Positions 1-10,158 of a stretch of 64,000 nucleotides of DNA are shown in pieces. Below the pieces are notes generated by a model. It made no database searches. It was not told the DNA's origin and was given only the letters and a program-made list of their open reading frames with translations. Within the stretch, counting starts at the first letter, position 1; every line of letters begins with the position of its first letter. The DNA comes from GWF2-38-69 sp965228125 (GTDB lineage: Bacteria > Verrucomicrobiota > Lentisphaeria > Victivallales > GWF2-38-69). The translations under genes were made by a program, and so were the position numbers. The stretch lies in assembly GCA_965228125.1 (NCBI GenBank), contig OZ245791.1, positions 1,798,001 to 1,862,000 on the forward strand, written 5' to 3'.

Positions 1-3000
1 AGTACCGCCTACAGTGAACGCCGTGTTTACATCTACCCCGTCAGTTATAACCACGACTCCCGAGCCGGAGAGATTCAATGTGCTGTATATAACATCATCT
101 ACTGTCTGCCCTGCGCCGCTATATGTAACAGTCGAAGAATCTGCTGTAAAAGTTCCTAAACTAGTTACGGCATCGGCAAGGTTAAGGCTCCCTGTGTCGC
201 TGAAAGTAACAGTTCCTCCCGAAGAAGCATCGAAAGCTCCATTGGCATTATATGTGCCGGTGGATATTGTCAGCGTGCCGTTTATGTCAGAAGTTCCTGT
301 AACTGACGCTGTATATGTTCTCACTGCCAGTGTGATGTTGCTTTCCACTGTAAGATTATTGGTTATTGTTAGATTCCCGCAGAGAGTTTTTATTCCGATT
401 CCTGAAGCGGTCAGATTATAAAAAGTGCCTGATATTTCCTGATCACTCCCGTCAAAGGTTACTGTATAGGTCGCTGGCGTAAACGTGCCGTTATTTACCC
501 ATGTGCCGCTCACTGTGATATCCCCTGAAAGTTCCAGAACTGCTCCAGATGCTATTAAGACATTATTGTAATCAGTAGCACTTATAAACTTACCATCACT
601 TACATAGAGATTATTAGTTACAGCTAAACTTGTAGAATTCGATGCGTCTACTTCTATGCTGGAAGGGTCTCCTGTATTGGCTATTGTAAGATTATAGAAC
701 GTATTACTTCCGTTGATTGTCTGGTCTGAACTTCCGTCAAATGTAACTGTACTTCCATTTGCCGCGAATGTACCGCTGCCTGACCAGTTGCCGCTGACCG
801 TAAATGTGCCGGAAGTGGCTTTGAGAGCAGCGCCTGAAACTATCGATACGCTACCATTTATATCCCATGTGCCATCGGAAGACGCAGAATTAAATGTACC
901 GGCTGTTACAGTGAGCCCTCCGACAGTTATATTGCCGCCGTTTGTTACAAAACTGCCAGAAGTATTCGTAAGCACTCCACTTCCCATGTTTATGCTCTTT
1001 CCGCTTCCTAATGTAGTTGTAGAAGTCCCTGACGCTGTGCTCAGATTGTATGAACCACTTACTCCGCCTGCAAGGCTTATGGCACTGTTTGTCGTAGCAA
1101 GAACACTGTTTCCTGTAAGAGTTACTGCTCCCGTATATGTCTGGGCCCCGCTGGTCGTGATATTTGCGCCTATGCTGCTTGCGCCTGTAACGCTTAATGT
1201 CGAAAGAGACCTTGTATGGCCTACTGCTCCGTTGAACTGAGCATCTCCCGTAACGGTCAGGCTTTGTGATGTATTGCTGTTTAATGTTGAATTGAATGTG
1301 ACTGTGGTTCCGGTAAGGTCAAGATTGCTGTTCAATATCACTGCGCCGCTATAGGTCTGGGTCAAAGTAGTTGTAATATCGGCATAGATATGTGTCTGTG
1401 TAGTACTGACAGTTAAGTATTCCAATTCGTTCCCTGGCGTTGTCCCTATGGCTCCTTCGAAATAGGCAGACGCTGAAGTGTTTACAGTTAACCCTTCTGT
1501 GCCTGAAGATGTGCCATTTATTGTTGAGTTGAAATATATCACATATGAAGATAATTCGACATCTGTTGAAAGGGTAACTGCTCCTGTATAAGTCTGCAGT
1601 TGGGTTCCTGCCGCAGTGCTCGTTATATCTGCCCCGATAGTACTTGTGCCTGTCACGGTAAAATTACCCGAAGACAACGTAAGGCTCCGGGTATTTTCGA
1701 ATGTGCCGCTTACCGTAATGCCTGAAGATGCAGTTTTATCCCCGCTCCCGGATAAAATCAAATTAGAATAAGTCAAACTCCCTATAGTTTGAGAGTCTCC
1801 GTCATACACTACGGTCCCCCCGATTGTTGTGACAGAGCCGAAACTTGCTGACCCGGCAAGGGATAGTGTCCCGTTGTTTGTTATTGTATTGCTGCTATAT
1901 GATCCGGTAACACTCAATGCAGTATTAACATATGTCGTTCCTGAGTCTATCGTAATTGTCTCGCTTCCCGATAGTACCAGGTTATAGTATGTATCGCTGT
2001 CAACCGTCTGGTTAGCTCCGTCATAGGTGACTGTTGAGGTTCCTTCCGTAAATGTGCCAAGAGATGTTACTGTTGAACTCAAATTAAGATTGCCGGCCCC
2101 GGTAAATGTTACTGCCCCGTTTGTCGCATCAAATGCTCCATTTGCCGAGAATGTGCCGGTAGATATCGTAAGAGTACTGGCTATTGTAGTAGCGCCAGCT
2201 ACTGTTGCCGTATATGAATTTACTGCAAACGTCGAACTCCCCCCGACTGTAAGGCCGGAAGTTCCTATTGTAACATTTCCAATCAACGATTTTACACCTG
2301 TTCCGCCTGTCGTAATCCCGCCGTATGTTCCCCCAAATATGTTCTGACTGCCATTTATTGAGTCGGAATCAAATGAAACTACCTCATCAGGCGCATTAAC
2401 TGTCCCACTTCCCGTCGTGCTTCCGTTAAGTGTCAATTGCGCCCCTGTATCCAAAACTATTTGCGAGTTCAAGGTAAATGTCCCATTGACAGTAACTACT
2501 GTACTAGCACTCAGCGTAGTCGATGTAGAACTGCTGATTGTCAGATTATTAAATGCAGTACCGGAAGAAGATGAAAGGGTTTGAGCTGTTCCTGCAAATA
2601 CTACCGTTCCGCCCATGTTCGTAATAGAACCGAAGTCGGCGCTCCCGCCCAGGGAGAGAGCCCCGTTGTTCGTTATCGTATTAGATGTATATGTCCCGGT
2701 AACAGTAAATGCCGTGGCATTTGTCGTCCCTGAGTCTATCGTAATTGTTCCTGTTCCTGCAAGGTTCAATATAGCATAGGCATTTCCTCCAAGGTTGTCT
2801 ATCGTCTGTGAGGCTCCATCATAAATGAATGTGCCACTAACTGCCGCATCCGGCAACGATACCGTTCCTGACGCCTGCGTCGTTCCGCTGTTCGCAAATG
2901 TCGTGCTGATCGCCAGGCTCTCTGCATCAAGAGTTGATGTGCTGTCTACAGTTAGGCTGGATGCAGTTAGCGTGCCTGATGATGTGGCATTACCTCCTGT

Positions 3001-6000
3001 CGTTGATATCTGAAGCGTTGTATAACTTGTGCCTGTCGTGTCTACCGTTTGGCCCGATGTGCCGTCATATACAAACGTGCCGCCTACTGTTGCTGCAGGC
3101 AATGACACCGTCCCTGAGGCCTGCGTCGTTCCGCTGTTCGTAAATGTCGTGCTGATCGCCAGGCTCTCTGCATCAAGAGTTGATGTGCTGCCTACAGTTA
3201 GGCTAGATGCAGTTAGCGTGCCTGATGATGTGGCATTACCTCCTGTCGTTGATATCTGAAGCGTCGTATAACTCGTACCAGTCGTGTCTACCGTTTGGCC
3301 CGATGTGCCGTCATATACAAACGTGCCGCCTATTGTCGCTGCTGGCAATGACACCGTCCCCGAGGCCTGCGTCGTTCCGCTGTTCGTAAATGTCGTGCTG
3401 ATCGCCAGGCTCTCTGCATCAAGAGTTGATGTGCTGCCTACAGTTAGGCTAGATGCAGTTAGCGTGCCTGATGATGTGGCATTGCCGCCTGTCGTTGATA
3501 TCTGAAGCGTCGTATAGCTCGTACCTGTCGTGTCTATCGTTTGCCCTGATGTGCCAGTATACACAAATGTGCCGCCTACTGTCGCTGCCGGCAATGACAC
3601 CGTCCCCGAGGCCTGCGTTATTCCGCTATTGGTAAATGTCGTATTGACCGTCAGGTTCACTGCATTAAGTGTCGATGTGCCGCTTACAATCAAAGTGCCC
3701 GTAGTAAGAGTGCCTGATGATGTGGCATTGCCGCCGGTTGTTGATATCTGAAGCGTTGTATAACTTGTGCCTGTAGCATTATATACCGCCTGCGCCGCTG
3801 TACCATCATAGATGACAGTGCCGCCTATTAACGCAGCAGGAAGCGTAACTGCCGATGCAGAAGCATATATTGTTCCAGTATTCGTCAATGTTCCGCTCCC
3901 CAACGAATCATTAGTGTTTATGTCAAGGTCGCTTGCATTGCCCAACTGCCCGCTATTCGTTAGCGTCCCGTTTATCGTCAATGTCCCGTTATTCGTCAGG
4001 TCAGTCGTCTCTGTGCCGTCTGCTATTGTAAGCGTTTGCCCGCTTGATATTGTTATCTGTCCGCCTGAATTAATAGTGGTCTGGTCTATAGTTATTGAAC
4101 TGTCAACTGTTACATTCGCACCGGAGAGGATTGTTATGCCTATGCTGTTTTCGGCATCAGGAGCTTCAGCCGCTGTTGCCCAAGTGCTATTGTCCGTTGA
4201 CAACTGCCAGTTAGCCGCAGTGCTCCAATCCCATGTGCCGGAGGCATTTGTCCTATAATAGTATGATGGAGCGTAAGCTCCCATTGAAGGGGTGCCTGTA
4301 ATGGTTACCCCTCGCTGGTCAGTTGTGATCTTGTCATCCGGAAGCCAGCCCGACTTATTATCCCAGTCATTAACTTGATGCGTCATACCGATATCGTCAA
4401 CAAAATAATAATTATTTGGGCTGCTATGGTGATAGACAAAAGTGCCGGCTTCTGCAGCAGGGGCACTAGCGCTTAGAGCCATCGTATATGTAGGGCCGCC
4501 ATTGTCCTGTAAAGGGCCAAGGTCTCCCTGCTGATATGCCGTCGTTACGTTCGGGGCTGTAGCCTGCGTTGATATTGTCCCACCTATCTGATCATACCAG
4601 CAATAATATGCGTAAAAGCCTCCCCCACCATTATAAATATCTCCTCCGGATTGAGAGGCAGTGTTGTTTATTATAATCGTATTTAATAAGTAAACTGTTC
4701 CATTGTCATTTCTAATCCCGCCGCCAAGGCCGTAGTAGCCGCCGCTTGCGCTGCTGTTAGGAGCGCTATTGCCGCTGATAGTGGAGGAAGTGATTATCAA
4801 GGTGCTGACCCAATTATAGATCCCGCCGCCAGCCGAAATAGAACTATTGTTGGCGATGGTGGATGAACTGATCGTCATAGAAGTCTGACAAAGATAAATT
4901 CCACCACCACCATCGGCGGAGGAATCGGTAGTGTCGCCGGTAGTAGTATTGTCGCTGATAGTAGAGGAGATAATCGTTACTGTTGATTGATTAGCAAAAA
5001 TACCGCCTCCGCTGGCTCCTATAGTAGAGCTGTTGGCAGTATTGCCGCTGATCGTTGATGAGTTGATTGTTACTGTTCCTTGTTGAGTAGAAATTCCGCC
5101 GCCGGCATAAGTAGCAGTATTGCCGCTGATAGTGGACGAGTTGATTGTTAATGTACCGTAATTAGCGATACCGCTGCCGCCATAAGCTGAATTCCCGCTG
5201 ATCGTGGATGAGGTTATTGTCAGAGTACCAACATTACAAATCCCGCCGCCAATACCATCAACTTCACCATTTGGATTATCGCTAATCGTGGAGGAAGTGA
5301 TTGTCAGAGTACCAGCATTATTATAAATCCCACCGCCACCTTCAGCTTTCGAATCTGAAACTGTCACATGATCAAGGTTAACAATTCCTTGTTCTATATA
5401 GATTCCGCCTCCTAATGAATCTGTACCGCTGCTCAGAGAAGATATATCCCCACCCATGATGGTCATATTTTCGATATTAACAGTGTCCCCTGATGCGTTG
5501 ATAGAAAATACCCTAAAATGTGAACTTCCCGGGGTTGTAACCTGAACAGTAACATCGTTTCCTGTAGCAATATTAGTTCCGTCAATGGTCACGCTGTCTG
5601 TAATAGTAGGCAAAGCCGCGCTTATCGTAACCGTATCGCCTGAATCCAGATTAAAAGCGATGGTATCATCGACAGTAGTGGAAGCATTAGATAAATTAAT
5701 GGCCCAGCTAAGAGTGCCAGATGTACCTGTTCCATCATCGGTTATTGCCGTTACCGTATAGGTTTCAAGGTTGTGGTTATAATCGTGAACGGTTATGGTA
5801 CTTGTTTCGATATTTCCTGTCGTGTATTCCAAATCCCAGTCCCCCTGAATGCCTGTAGTATCGGTAGAAGCAGCTACATCAGCGCCTGCCCACTGAGCTA
5901 TGTCATTAAGAACGCCTTGGCCTGCGCTGTCTTTTGCTATGTCGCATCCGTAGAAAAGAATGTCCGCGTCAGCAGTAAGGTGAGACTGCCAGGAGGAAAT

Positions 6001-6612
6001 CGCATCTTTATAATTTCCGATATTATCCGCTGTGATAACATCGTCTCCAAGCATTATCTGAGCATAGTTGCCTTCAGAAACTATCTGTACAGAACTTATA
6101 TCCTCATGTGTGGATAAATAGTCAGTTATCTGTGCTATCCCGCTTTCAGAAGAGTCAAGATAAACCACTTCTGCATTTTGGTCCAAAGAAGCCACTATCG
6201 TATCAGCATCTTTTACTAAAGCATCTATGAATACCACTTCATGGGAAGATTGTAAATCTGAACTCCCGGAATCTGTTGATAGCAGTTCCGAATTGTCAGG
6301 TGTGGCAAGTATGTTTTCGCCGTCGGTTGTGCCATCATACGTTCCGATTATGGTGTCAATGAAAATCTGGGTTTGGTCGGTACTGCTATCTGTTGATGGC
6401 TGGGAGCTGTCAGTTGCCGGGGTAGAGGAGTCGGGATTCGGCGTTTGGGTATCTGAGCTCGAATTTTGGGAGTCAGCATCTCCAGAATTGCTGTCTGCGC
6501 TGTCTGCAACGTTTGTGTCAGAAGTTTGCATTTCAGCGACGACCGCTTCGGCTGTGGCTACGGCGGCGGCGCCGTCAAAGAGCACTCTTGGTTCCAGTTC
6601 GTATATTGCCAT
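1..6612 (-). CDS. Giant LEPR/DUF4347 repetitive surface or secreted protein, N-terminal 2204 codons (cut by window edge)
   Basis: The minus-strand frame is open from an ATG at 6612, preceded by AGGTGG, to the window edge. Residues 8-14 read LEPRVLF followed by DGA, the LEPR-type N-terminal motif known from very large exported adhesin-like proteins. A low-complexity Ser/Asp/Thr linker follows, then a DUF4347 domain at about residues 124-285 (VVFIDALV, LFYGCDIA, GDWDLEY). Residues about 375-645 hold repeated GGGIYN and SSTISGN motifs, typical of a parallel beta-helix of the pectate-lyase or chlamydial-PMP type. From about 800 to the edge are Thr/Ser/Gly-rich strand repeats, including a block of 82-residue units. 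No classical signal peptide is visible, which fits type I or other non-Sec export known for DUF4347 proteins. An adhesin or surface-layer role is inference. The C-terminus and any secretion signal are outside the window. Confidence 0.85.
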   Translation of the reverse strand, partial: MAIYELEPRVLFDGAAAVATAEAVVAEMQTSDTNVADSADSNSGDADSQNSSSDTQTPNPDSSTPATDSSQPSTDSSTDQTQIFIDTIIGTYDGTTDGENILATPDNSELLSTDSGSSDLQSSHEVVFIDALVKDADTIVASLDQNAEVVYLDSSESGIAQITDYLSTHEDISSVQIVSEGNYAQIMLGDDVITADNIGNYKDAISSWQSHLTADADILFYGCDIAKDSAGQGVLNDIAQWAGADVAASTDTTGIQGDWDLEYTTGNIETSTITVHDYNHNLETYTVTAITDDGTGTSGTLSWAINLSNASTTVDDTIAFNLDSGDTVTISAALPTITDSVTIDGTNIATGNDVTVQVTTPGSSHFRVFSINASGDTVNIENMTIMGGDISSLSSGTDSLGGGIYIEQGIVNLDHVTVSDSKAEGGGGIYNNAGTLTITSSTISDNPNGEVDGIGGGICNVGTLTITSSTISGNSAYGGSGIANYGTLTINSSTISGNTATYAGGGISTQQGTVTINSSTISGNTANSSTIGASGGGIFANQSTVTIISSTISDNTTTGDTTDSSADGGGGIYLCQTSMTISSSTIANNSSISAGGGIYNWVSTLIITSSTISGNSAPNSSASGGYYGLGGGIRNDNGTVYLLNTIIINNTASQSGGDIYNGGGGFYAYYCWYDQIGGTISTQATAPNVTTAYQQGDLGPLQDNGGPTYTMALSASAPAAEAGTFVYHHSSPNNYYFVDDIGMTHQVNDWDNKSGWLPDDKITTDQRGVTITGTPSMGAYAPSYYYRTNASGTWDWSTAANWQLSTDNSTWATAAEAPDAENSIGITILSGANVTVDSSITIDQTTINSGGQITISSGQTLTIADGTETTDLTNNGTLTINGTLTNSGQLGNASDLDINTNDSLGSGTLTNTGTIYASASAVTLPAALIGGTVIYDGTAAQAVYNATGTSYTTLQISTTGGNATSSGTLTTGTLIVSGTSTLNAVNLTVNTTFTNSGITQASGTVSLPAATVGGTFVYTGTSGQTIDTTGTSYTTLQISTTGGNATSSGTLTASSLTVGSTSTLDAESLAISTTFTNSGTTQASGTVSLPAATIGGTFVYDGTSGQTVDTTGTSYTTLQISTTGGNATSSGTLTASSLTVGSTSTLDAESLAISTTFTNSGTTQASGTVSLPAATVGGTFVYDGTSGQTVDTTGTSYTTLQISTTGGNATSSGTLTASSLTVDSTSTLDAESLAISTTFANSGTTQASGTVSLPDAAVSGTFIYDGASQTIDNLGGNAYAILNLAGTGTITIDSGTTNATAFTVTGTYTSNTITNNGALSLGGSADFGSITNMGGTVVFAGTAQTLSSSSGTAFNNLTISSSTSTTLSASTVVTVNGTFTLNSQIVLDTGAQLTLNGSTTGSGTVNAPDEVVSFDSDSINGSQNIFGGTYGGITTGGTGVKSLIGNVTIGTSGLTVGGSSTFAVNSYTATVAGATTIASTLTISTGTFSANGAFDATNGAVTFTGAGNLNLSSTVTSLGTFTEGTSTVTYDGANQTVDSDTYYNLVLSGSETITIDSGTTYVNTALSVTGSYSSNTITNNGTLSLAGSASFGSVTTIGGTVVYDGDSQTIGSLTYSNLILSGSGDKTASSGITVSGTFENTRSLTLSSGNFTVTGTSTIGADITSTAAGTQLQTYTGAVTLSTDVELSSYVIYFNSTINGTSSGTEGLTVNTSASAYFEGAIGTTPGNELEYLTVSTTQTHIYADITTTLTQTYSGAVILNSNLDLTGTTVTFNSTLNSNTSQSLTVTGDAQFNGAVGHTRSLSTLSVTGASSIGANITTSGAQTYTGAVTLTGNSVLATTNSAISLAGGVSGSYNLSTASGTSTTTLGSGKSINMGSGVLTNTSGSFVTNGGNITVGGLTVTAGTFNSASSDGTWDINGSVSIVSGAALKATSGTFTVSGNWSGSGTFAANGSTVTFDGSSDQTINGSNTFYNLTIANTGDPSSIEVDASNSTSLAVTNNLYVSDGKFISATDYNNVLIASGAVLELSGDITVSGTWVNNGTFTPATYTVTFDGSDQEISGTFYNLTASGIGIKTLCGNLTITNNLTVESNITLAVRTYTASVTGTSDINGTLTISTGTYNANGAFDASSGGTVTFSDTGSLNLADAVTSLGTFTADSSTVTYSGAGQTVDDVIYSTLNLSGSGVVVITDGVDVNTAFTVGGT
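2768..3751 (-). repeat. Four tandem 246-bp units (82 residues each) inside the giant protein gene
   Basis: The same stretch recurs at an exact 246-bp period, with unit boundaries near 3013, 3259, 3505 and 3751. The three left units are nearly identical at the nucleotide level; the fourth is more diverged, and a weaker fifth copy follows to about 3990. Each unit encodes 82 residues that include SYTTLQISTTGG and TVSLPAA. The period is a multiple of three, so copy-number change would keep the frame. Confidence 0.85.
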
Positions 6613-6912
6613 ATTCCCACCTGATTTAAAATTTTAGATTTTGAAATCTGCAATCAACAATTTTTAACCTGTTTTTTTTATTTTTCACTTAAATCCTGAC
6701 TAGCGAAAAGTTTATATCATCTTATTATCCATATACCTATTTATATATGATAATATCACAAATAATAAGTATTGTGAAATACAAAATTCATATAGCTTGC
6801 TATCTGTTTTTTTGCTAGTATGAAATAATTCGTTTCCAGGTACGATTCAATTTCGCTTAACTTTGAAAACTATAGATTGAGAGTTAGAGCGTTATGTGTC
6901 TAATTGAAACTG

Positions 6913-7171
6913 CCCCCATTTGGACAAGTCAGAGTGAGCAACGAGCTTCGCAAGAGAGGCATCTTTATATCACAAACAGGAGTCCGCTGTGTGTAGATCA
7001 GAAACGGCCTTCAGAAAAAACCTATATAAAACTGTAGAAGAGTTGCAGACTGACTTAGACAAATGGATCAATTGGTATAATAATGAAGACCGCATCAGGG
7101 AAAAATGTGCTGCTGGGGAACCCCTATACAAACTTTCACTGATGCCAAAGGAATCTGTAAATCAAAAGTAG
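6913..7171 (+). pseudogene. IS481-family transposase remnant, internally deleted
   Basis: The frame 6913-6996 reads PPFGQVRVSNELRKRG and then GVRCV before a stop; this is the N-terminal helix-turn-helix region of IS481-type transposases. From 6989 another frame gives AFRKNLYKTVEELQTDLDKW and then INWYNNED, the C-terminal part of the same family (normally AFRKK...EELQ.DLD.W...YN.ERPH). The catalytic core between them is missing and the two parts are out of frame. The typical RPH after the NNE is altered to DRI. It sits just upstream of the giant protein gene, so it may once have affected its expression. The family assignment is secure; the exact element name is not known to me. Confidence 0.8.
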
Positions 7172-7549
7172 ATGAACTTAACAAGGAGGTTGGCGGACAG
7201 TTAACAGTTGCCTGACACTAAAACTTGCCTCTTAGGTGTAACTGTCAGACCATGTCTTAGCTAATACACCTCAAACGCTTCTCCCGAAGCTGTCAAAATC
7301 TATAAAATTACGGGAAGAGAGTCCAAAGCTCCTTATCCTGTAACAAGCTTGCAGTAAGAATATTATATTGTTTTAACCGAAAACAGCGTAGTGTCTAGCA
7401 TTTTTGATGCATATATTGATAGTCAGTTATTTATACACGGTTATATTGCCGAAGTCAGGAAATTGCACTGGAAAAACTTTGACTCTGCTTAATCGTTTAG
7501 CAGTTGAAACTAATGTTTCTATATAGTTTTGAGAGCACTGTGTACAACA
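7172..7549. other. Non-coding stretch with probable right end of the IS481 remnant
   Basis: Around 7198-7255 there are TGCCTGACA and AACTGTCAGACCA motifs, resembling the end sequence of IS481 elements. The rest, to the terminator at 7550, shows no supported gene or RNA. Confidence 0.4.
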
Positions 7550-7573
7550 AAAAGGAGCCTGGCGGCTCCTTTT
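7550..7573 (-). terminator. Rho-independent terminator of gpmI
   Basis: A 10-bp perfect stem, AAAAGGAGCC with GGCTCCTTTT, around a 4-base loop lies ten bases past the gpmI stop. On the minus strand it runs into a T tract. Confidence 0.85.
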
Positions 7574-7582
7574 GATTACAGG

Positions 7583-9235
7583 TCAGTTCAGGGTGATTAT
7601 GCTCTTGTCATAGTCTTCAGGAGCTATAAATCCTAAAAATTCTATACATGTGGCGGCTGTCGAACTTATGCCCAATCCTTGTTTGAGTTCGGTTTGGTAG
7701 TCTCCTTTGTATTCAGGATCGTAAATTATAAATGGAACAGGGTTCAATGAATGGCTGGTCTTTGCTTCAGTAATTCCTGTTTTCCCAACAACAAGCTGTC
7801 CTTTCTTATCGTGCTGATACATATCGTCACAATTACCATGGTCAGCTGTTATTAAAAGGACTCCGCCGGCATTTTTTACCGCTTCGGCAATTCTTTTTAC
7901 GCATAAATCCAAGGCTTCTACCGCTACGATTGTAGATTGATAGATGCCTGTATGCCCAACCATATCCCCATTAGGAAAGTTCAACCTGATAAAATCATAT
8001 TTGCCACTTTCAATTGACTTCAGAACTTCGTCTGTGATTTCTGCGCATTTCATCCAGGGGCGCTGCTCGAAAGGTACAACATCGGACTTAATTTCTTCAT
8101 AGGTCTCAAGTTTTTCATTGAATTTGCCAGTACGGTTGCCGTTGAAAAAATAAGTCACATGCCCATATTTCTGAGTTTCGCTTATCGCTAGAATTCTGAC
8201 TCCTGACGCGCAAAGGTATTCCCCCATGGTATTATCGATAGAAGGAGGGTTGACAAGATACTTTTTGGGGACTTTCAGGTCCCCGTCATATTCCATCATT
8301 CCGGCGTAATAAACACTTGGTCTTGGCGACCTGTCAAACTTATCAAATTTATCTTCTTCGAAAGCCTCTGTTATTTCCAGAGATCTGTCTCCTCTGAAAT
8401 TAAAGAACACCACAGAATCACCGTTATTCATTTTGCCAACAGGATTTCCTGAATCATCTGCAATCACAAATCCCGGAAGATCCTGATCAATGGCCTTTGT
8501 TTCTTTTCTCAAAGTTTCAATAGCTTCTTTTGCCGACTTAAAAGTTCTTCCTTTTGCATGGACATGAATATCCCAACCTTTTCGAACCATATCCCAATTT
8601 GCGCCATATCTGTCCATTGTTATTTGCATTCTTCCACCGCCTGATGCTATTCGGATATCGCATCCTGACGTTCTTATTTCTTCCAAATATTTTTCGAATG
8701 GTTCAACGTAAAGCAATGCTGAAGTTTCCGGAACATCTCTCCCGTCAAGAAGAATATGAACCCTTACTTTTTTTACACCTTCTGAACTTGCTTTAGTTAT
8801 CATAGCCTTAAGGTGATCTATATGGCTGTGAACATTACCGTCAGAAAATAAACCCAGAAAATGGAGAGTTGAAGAGTTTTTAACACAATTAGCTACAACT
8901 TCTTTCCAAACTTCGCCATCAAACATCCTGCCTGAAGCAATAGCTTCATTAACCAGTTTTGCGCCTTGCGCAAACACTCTGCCGCACCCCATGGCATTGT
9001 GTCCCACTTCGCTATTGCCCATATCTTCGTCGCTGGGAAGCCCCACTGCCGTTCCATGAGCTTTTAATTTGGTATTCGGCAGGGTTTTGAGCATATTGTC
9101 AAGTGTGGGCTTGTAGGCATTCAAAAAAGCGTCTCCGTCTTTATATTTGCCAAACCCTACTCCGTCTAGTATGCAAAGAACTACAGGGCCTCTTCTCTTT
9201 TGGAATTTTGAATTGACTTTGAGTGAATTTAACAT
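7583..9235 (-). CDS. gpmI: 2,3-bisphosphoglycerate-independent phosphoglycerate mutase
   Basis: This enzyme interconverts 3- and 2-phosphoglycerate in glycolysis without a bisphosphoglycerate cofactor. The 550-residue product has the alkaline-phosphatase-fold metal site: LDGVGFG near residue 24, the catalytic serine in EDMGNSEVGHN (Ser75), the insert-domain motif HILLDGRD, and the second metal cluster ITADHGNCDDM near residue 460. The length is at the upper end for the family, with about 15 extra N-terminal residues. AAGGAATCAAT precedes the ATG. The gene is monocistronic, with its own terminator, and is divergent from the next gene. No GpmA-type cofactor-dependent enzyme is seen here. Confidence 0.95.
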   Translation of the reverse strand: MLNSLKVNSKFQKRRGPVVLCILDGVGFGKYKDGDAFLNAYKPTLDNMLKTLPNTKLKAHGTAVGLPSDEDMGNSEVGHNAMGCGRVFAQGAKLVNEAIASGRMFDGEVWKEVVANCVKNSSTLHFLGLFSDGNVHSHIDHLKAMITKASSEGVKKVRVHILLDGRDVPETSALLYVEPFEKYLEEIRTSGCDIRIASGGGRMQITMDRYGANWDMVRKGWDIHVHAKGRTFKSAKEAIETLRKETKAIDQDLPGFVIADDSGNPVGKMNNGDSVVFFNFRGDRSLEITEAFEEDKFDKFDRSPRPSVYYAGMMEYDGDLKVPKKYLVNPPSIDNTMGEYLCASGVRILAISETQKYGHVTYFFNGNRTGKFNEKLETYEEIKSDVVPFEQRPWMKCAEITDEVLKSIESGKYDFIRLNFPNGDMVGHTGIYQSTIVAVEALDLCVKRIAEAVKNAGGVLLITADHGNCDDMYQHDKKGQLVVGKTGITEAKTSHSLNPVPFIIYDPEYKGDYQTELKQGLGISSTAATCIEFLGFIAPEDYDKSIITLN

Positions 9236-9409
9236 ATTGATTCCTTTTTCTTGTTTATTATTATTGGATTATTTACATACATATTCCAAATTGATATAAT
9301 GAACTGAAAGACCTGAGAAACTAATTCTTTTCCAAAGGATTGTCTCAGATTTTTCAGAAATCATAGATTCTAGTTTAGTCAAAAATTTTCATTTGTTAAT
9401 GGAGGAACC

Positions 9410-10144
9410 ATGCTTAGGTCAAAAAAAGTTTCAATAATGCTAATTTTGGCTCTTAGTTCGCTAGTAGCTTTGGCCGATGATACAGCTGTTTATGAAAATA
9501 CTCTTCAATCTCCGAATAATACTACGACTACAGAGCAAGACAGACTCTCAAACTCACTTAAAGAAACTGATATGGAAATAAAAATCAGGCAAAAGATAGA
9601 AAAACAGATTCAGGAACAAAATTCTGTTAATGAAGAATCTTCGCAAGTAAAAACAGAAACTGATTATTCTGACCTTCATATAGCCTTGATGTATATACCA
9701 AACAGATTGATAGATTTAAGTGATATTCTCACAATAGGTACCGGAGTCGGACCCGAAGCAAGTTTGGAACTTACATTCACCAAATGGGGGCAGTTTGGAG
9801 CAAGCTACGGTGACAGGTATTTTATTGAAAAAGGATTTAACAGGCAGTACGGCGGAGGATATTCTGGCGGCTACAATGCTGCATTCGCATGCTGGAGCGA
9901 CGAAGAAGAAGTCGTAGATTATTGTTTTGGCACAGTCAATCCTTATGTTAATCTCAGCCTTAGGAACAGTGCTGTGCCTTGTCCTTGTTCCGAACCTTAT
10001 AAAAGCGGCAATGTTGACTTCTGGAGAATTGGTGCGCATATTGGCTGGTTAGTTGATTTTGATATAGCAATTCACCCAACAGCTATTGCAAATTTCTTTA
10101 CAGGGTTCTTTTTTGTAAGATTGACAAATACTACAGATTTATAA
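9410..10144 (+). CDS. Exported protein of unknown function
   Basis: The 244-residue product starts with a Sec signal peptide (basic RSKK, then a hydrophobic core, cleavage likely after LVALA). A charged, Gln/Glu-rich, probably helical stretch occupies about residues 25-85. A Gly/aromatic-rich region follows (GTGVGPEASLELTFTKWG and GGGYSGGY), then a Cys-containing segment (CPCSEPY) and hydrophobic C-terminal stretches. A strong GGAGGA site lies six bases before the ATG. It is followed 14 bases later by the next gene, so the two are probably co-transcribed. The glycine/aromatic alternation suggests beta structure at the cell envelope, but I do not recognise the family. Confidence 0.7.
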   Translation: MLRSKKVSIMLILALSSLVALADDTAVYENTLQSPNNTTTTEQDRLSNSLKETDMEIKIRQKIEKQIQEQNSVNEESSQVKTETDYSDLHIALMYIPNRLIDLSDILTIGTGVGPEASLELTFTKWGQFGASYGDRYFIEKGFNRQYGGGYSGGYNAAFACWSDEEEVVDYCFGTVNPYVNLSLRNSAVPCPCSEPYKSGNVDFWRIGAHIGWLVDFDIAIHPTAIANFFTGFFFVRLTNTTDL

Positions 10145-10158
10145 TTTAGGAATTTTAT

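Noticed and set aside
2768..3751. Possible CRISPR array
   Set aside because: The 246-bp units are adjacent with no spacers, far longer than CRISPR repeats, and coding.
14..4258. A series of plus-strand open frames with Val/Pro-rich products
   Set aside because: They are the antisense of the giant minus-strand gene, whose single frame is open throughout; none has a convincing ribosome site or domain.
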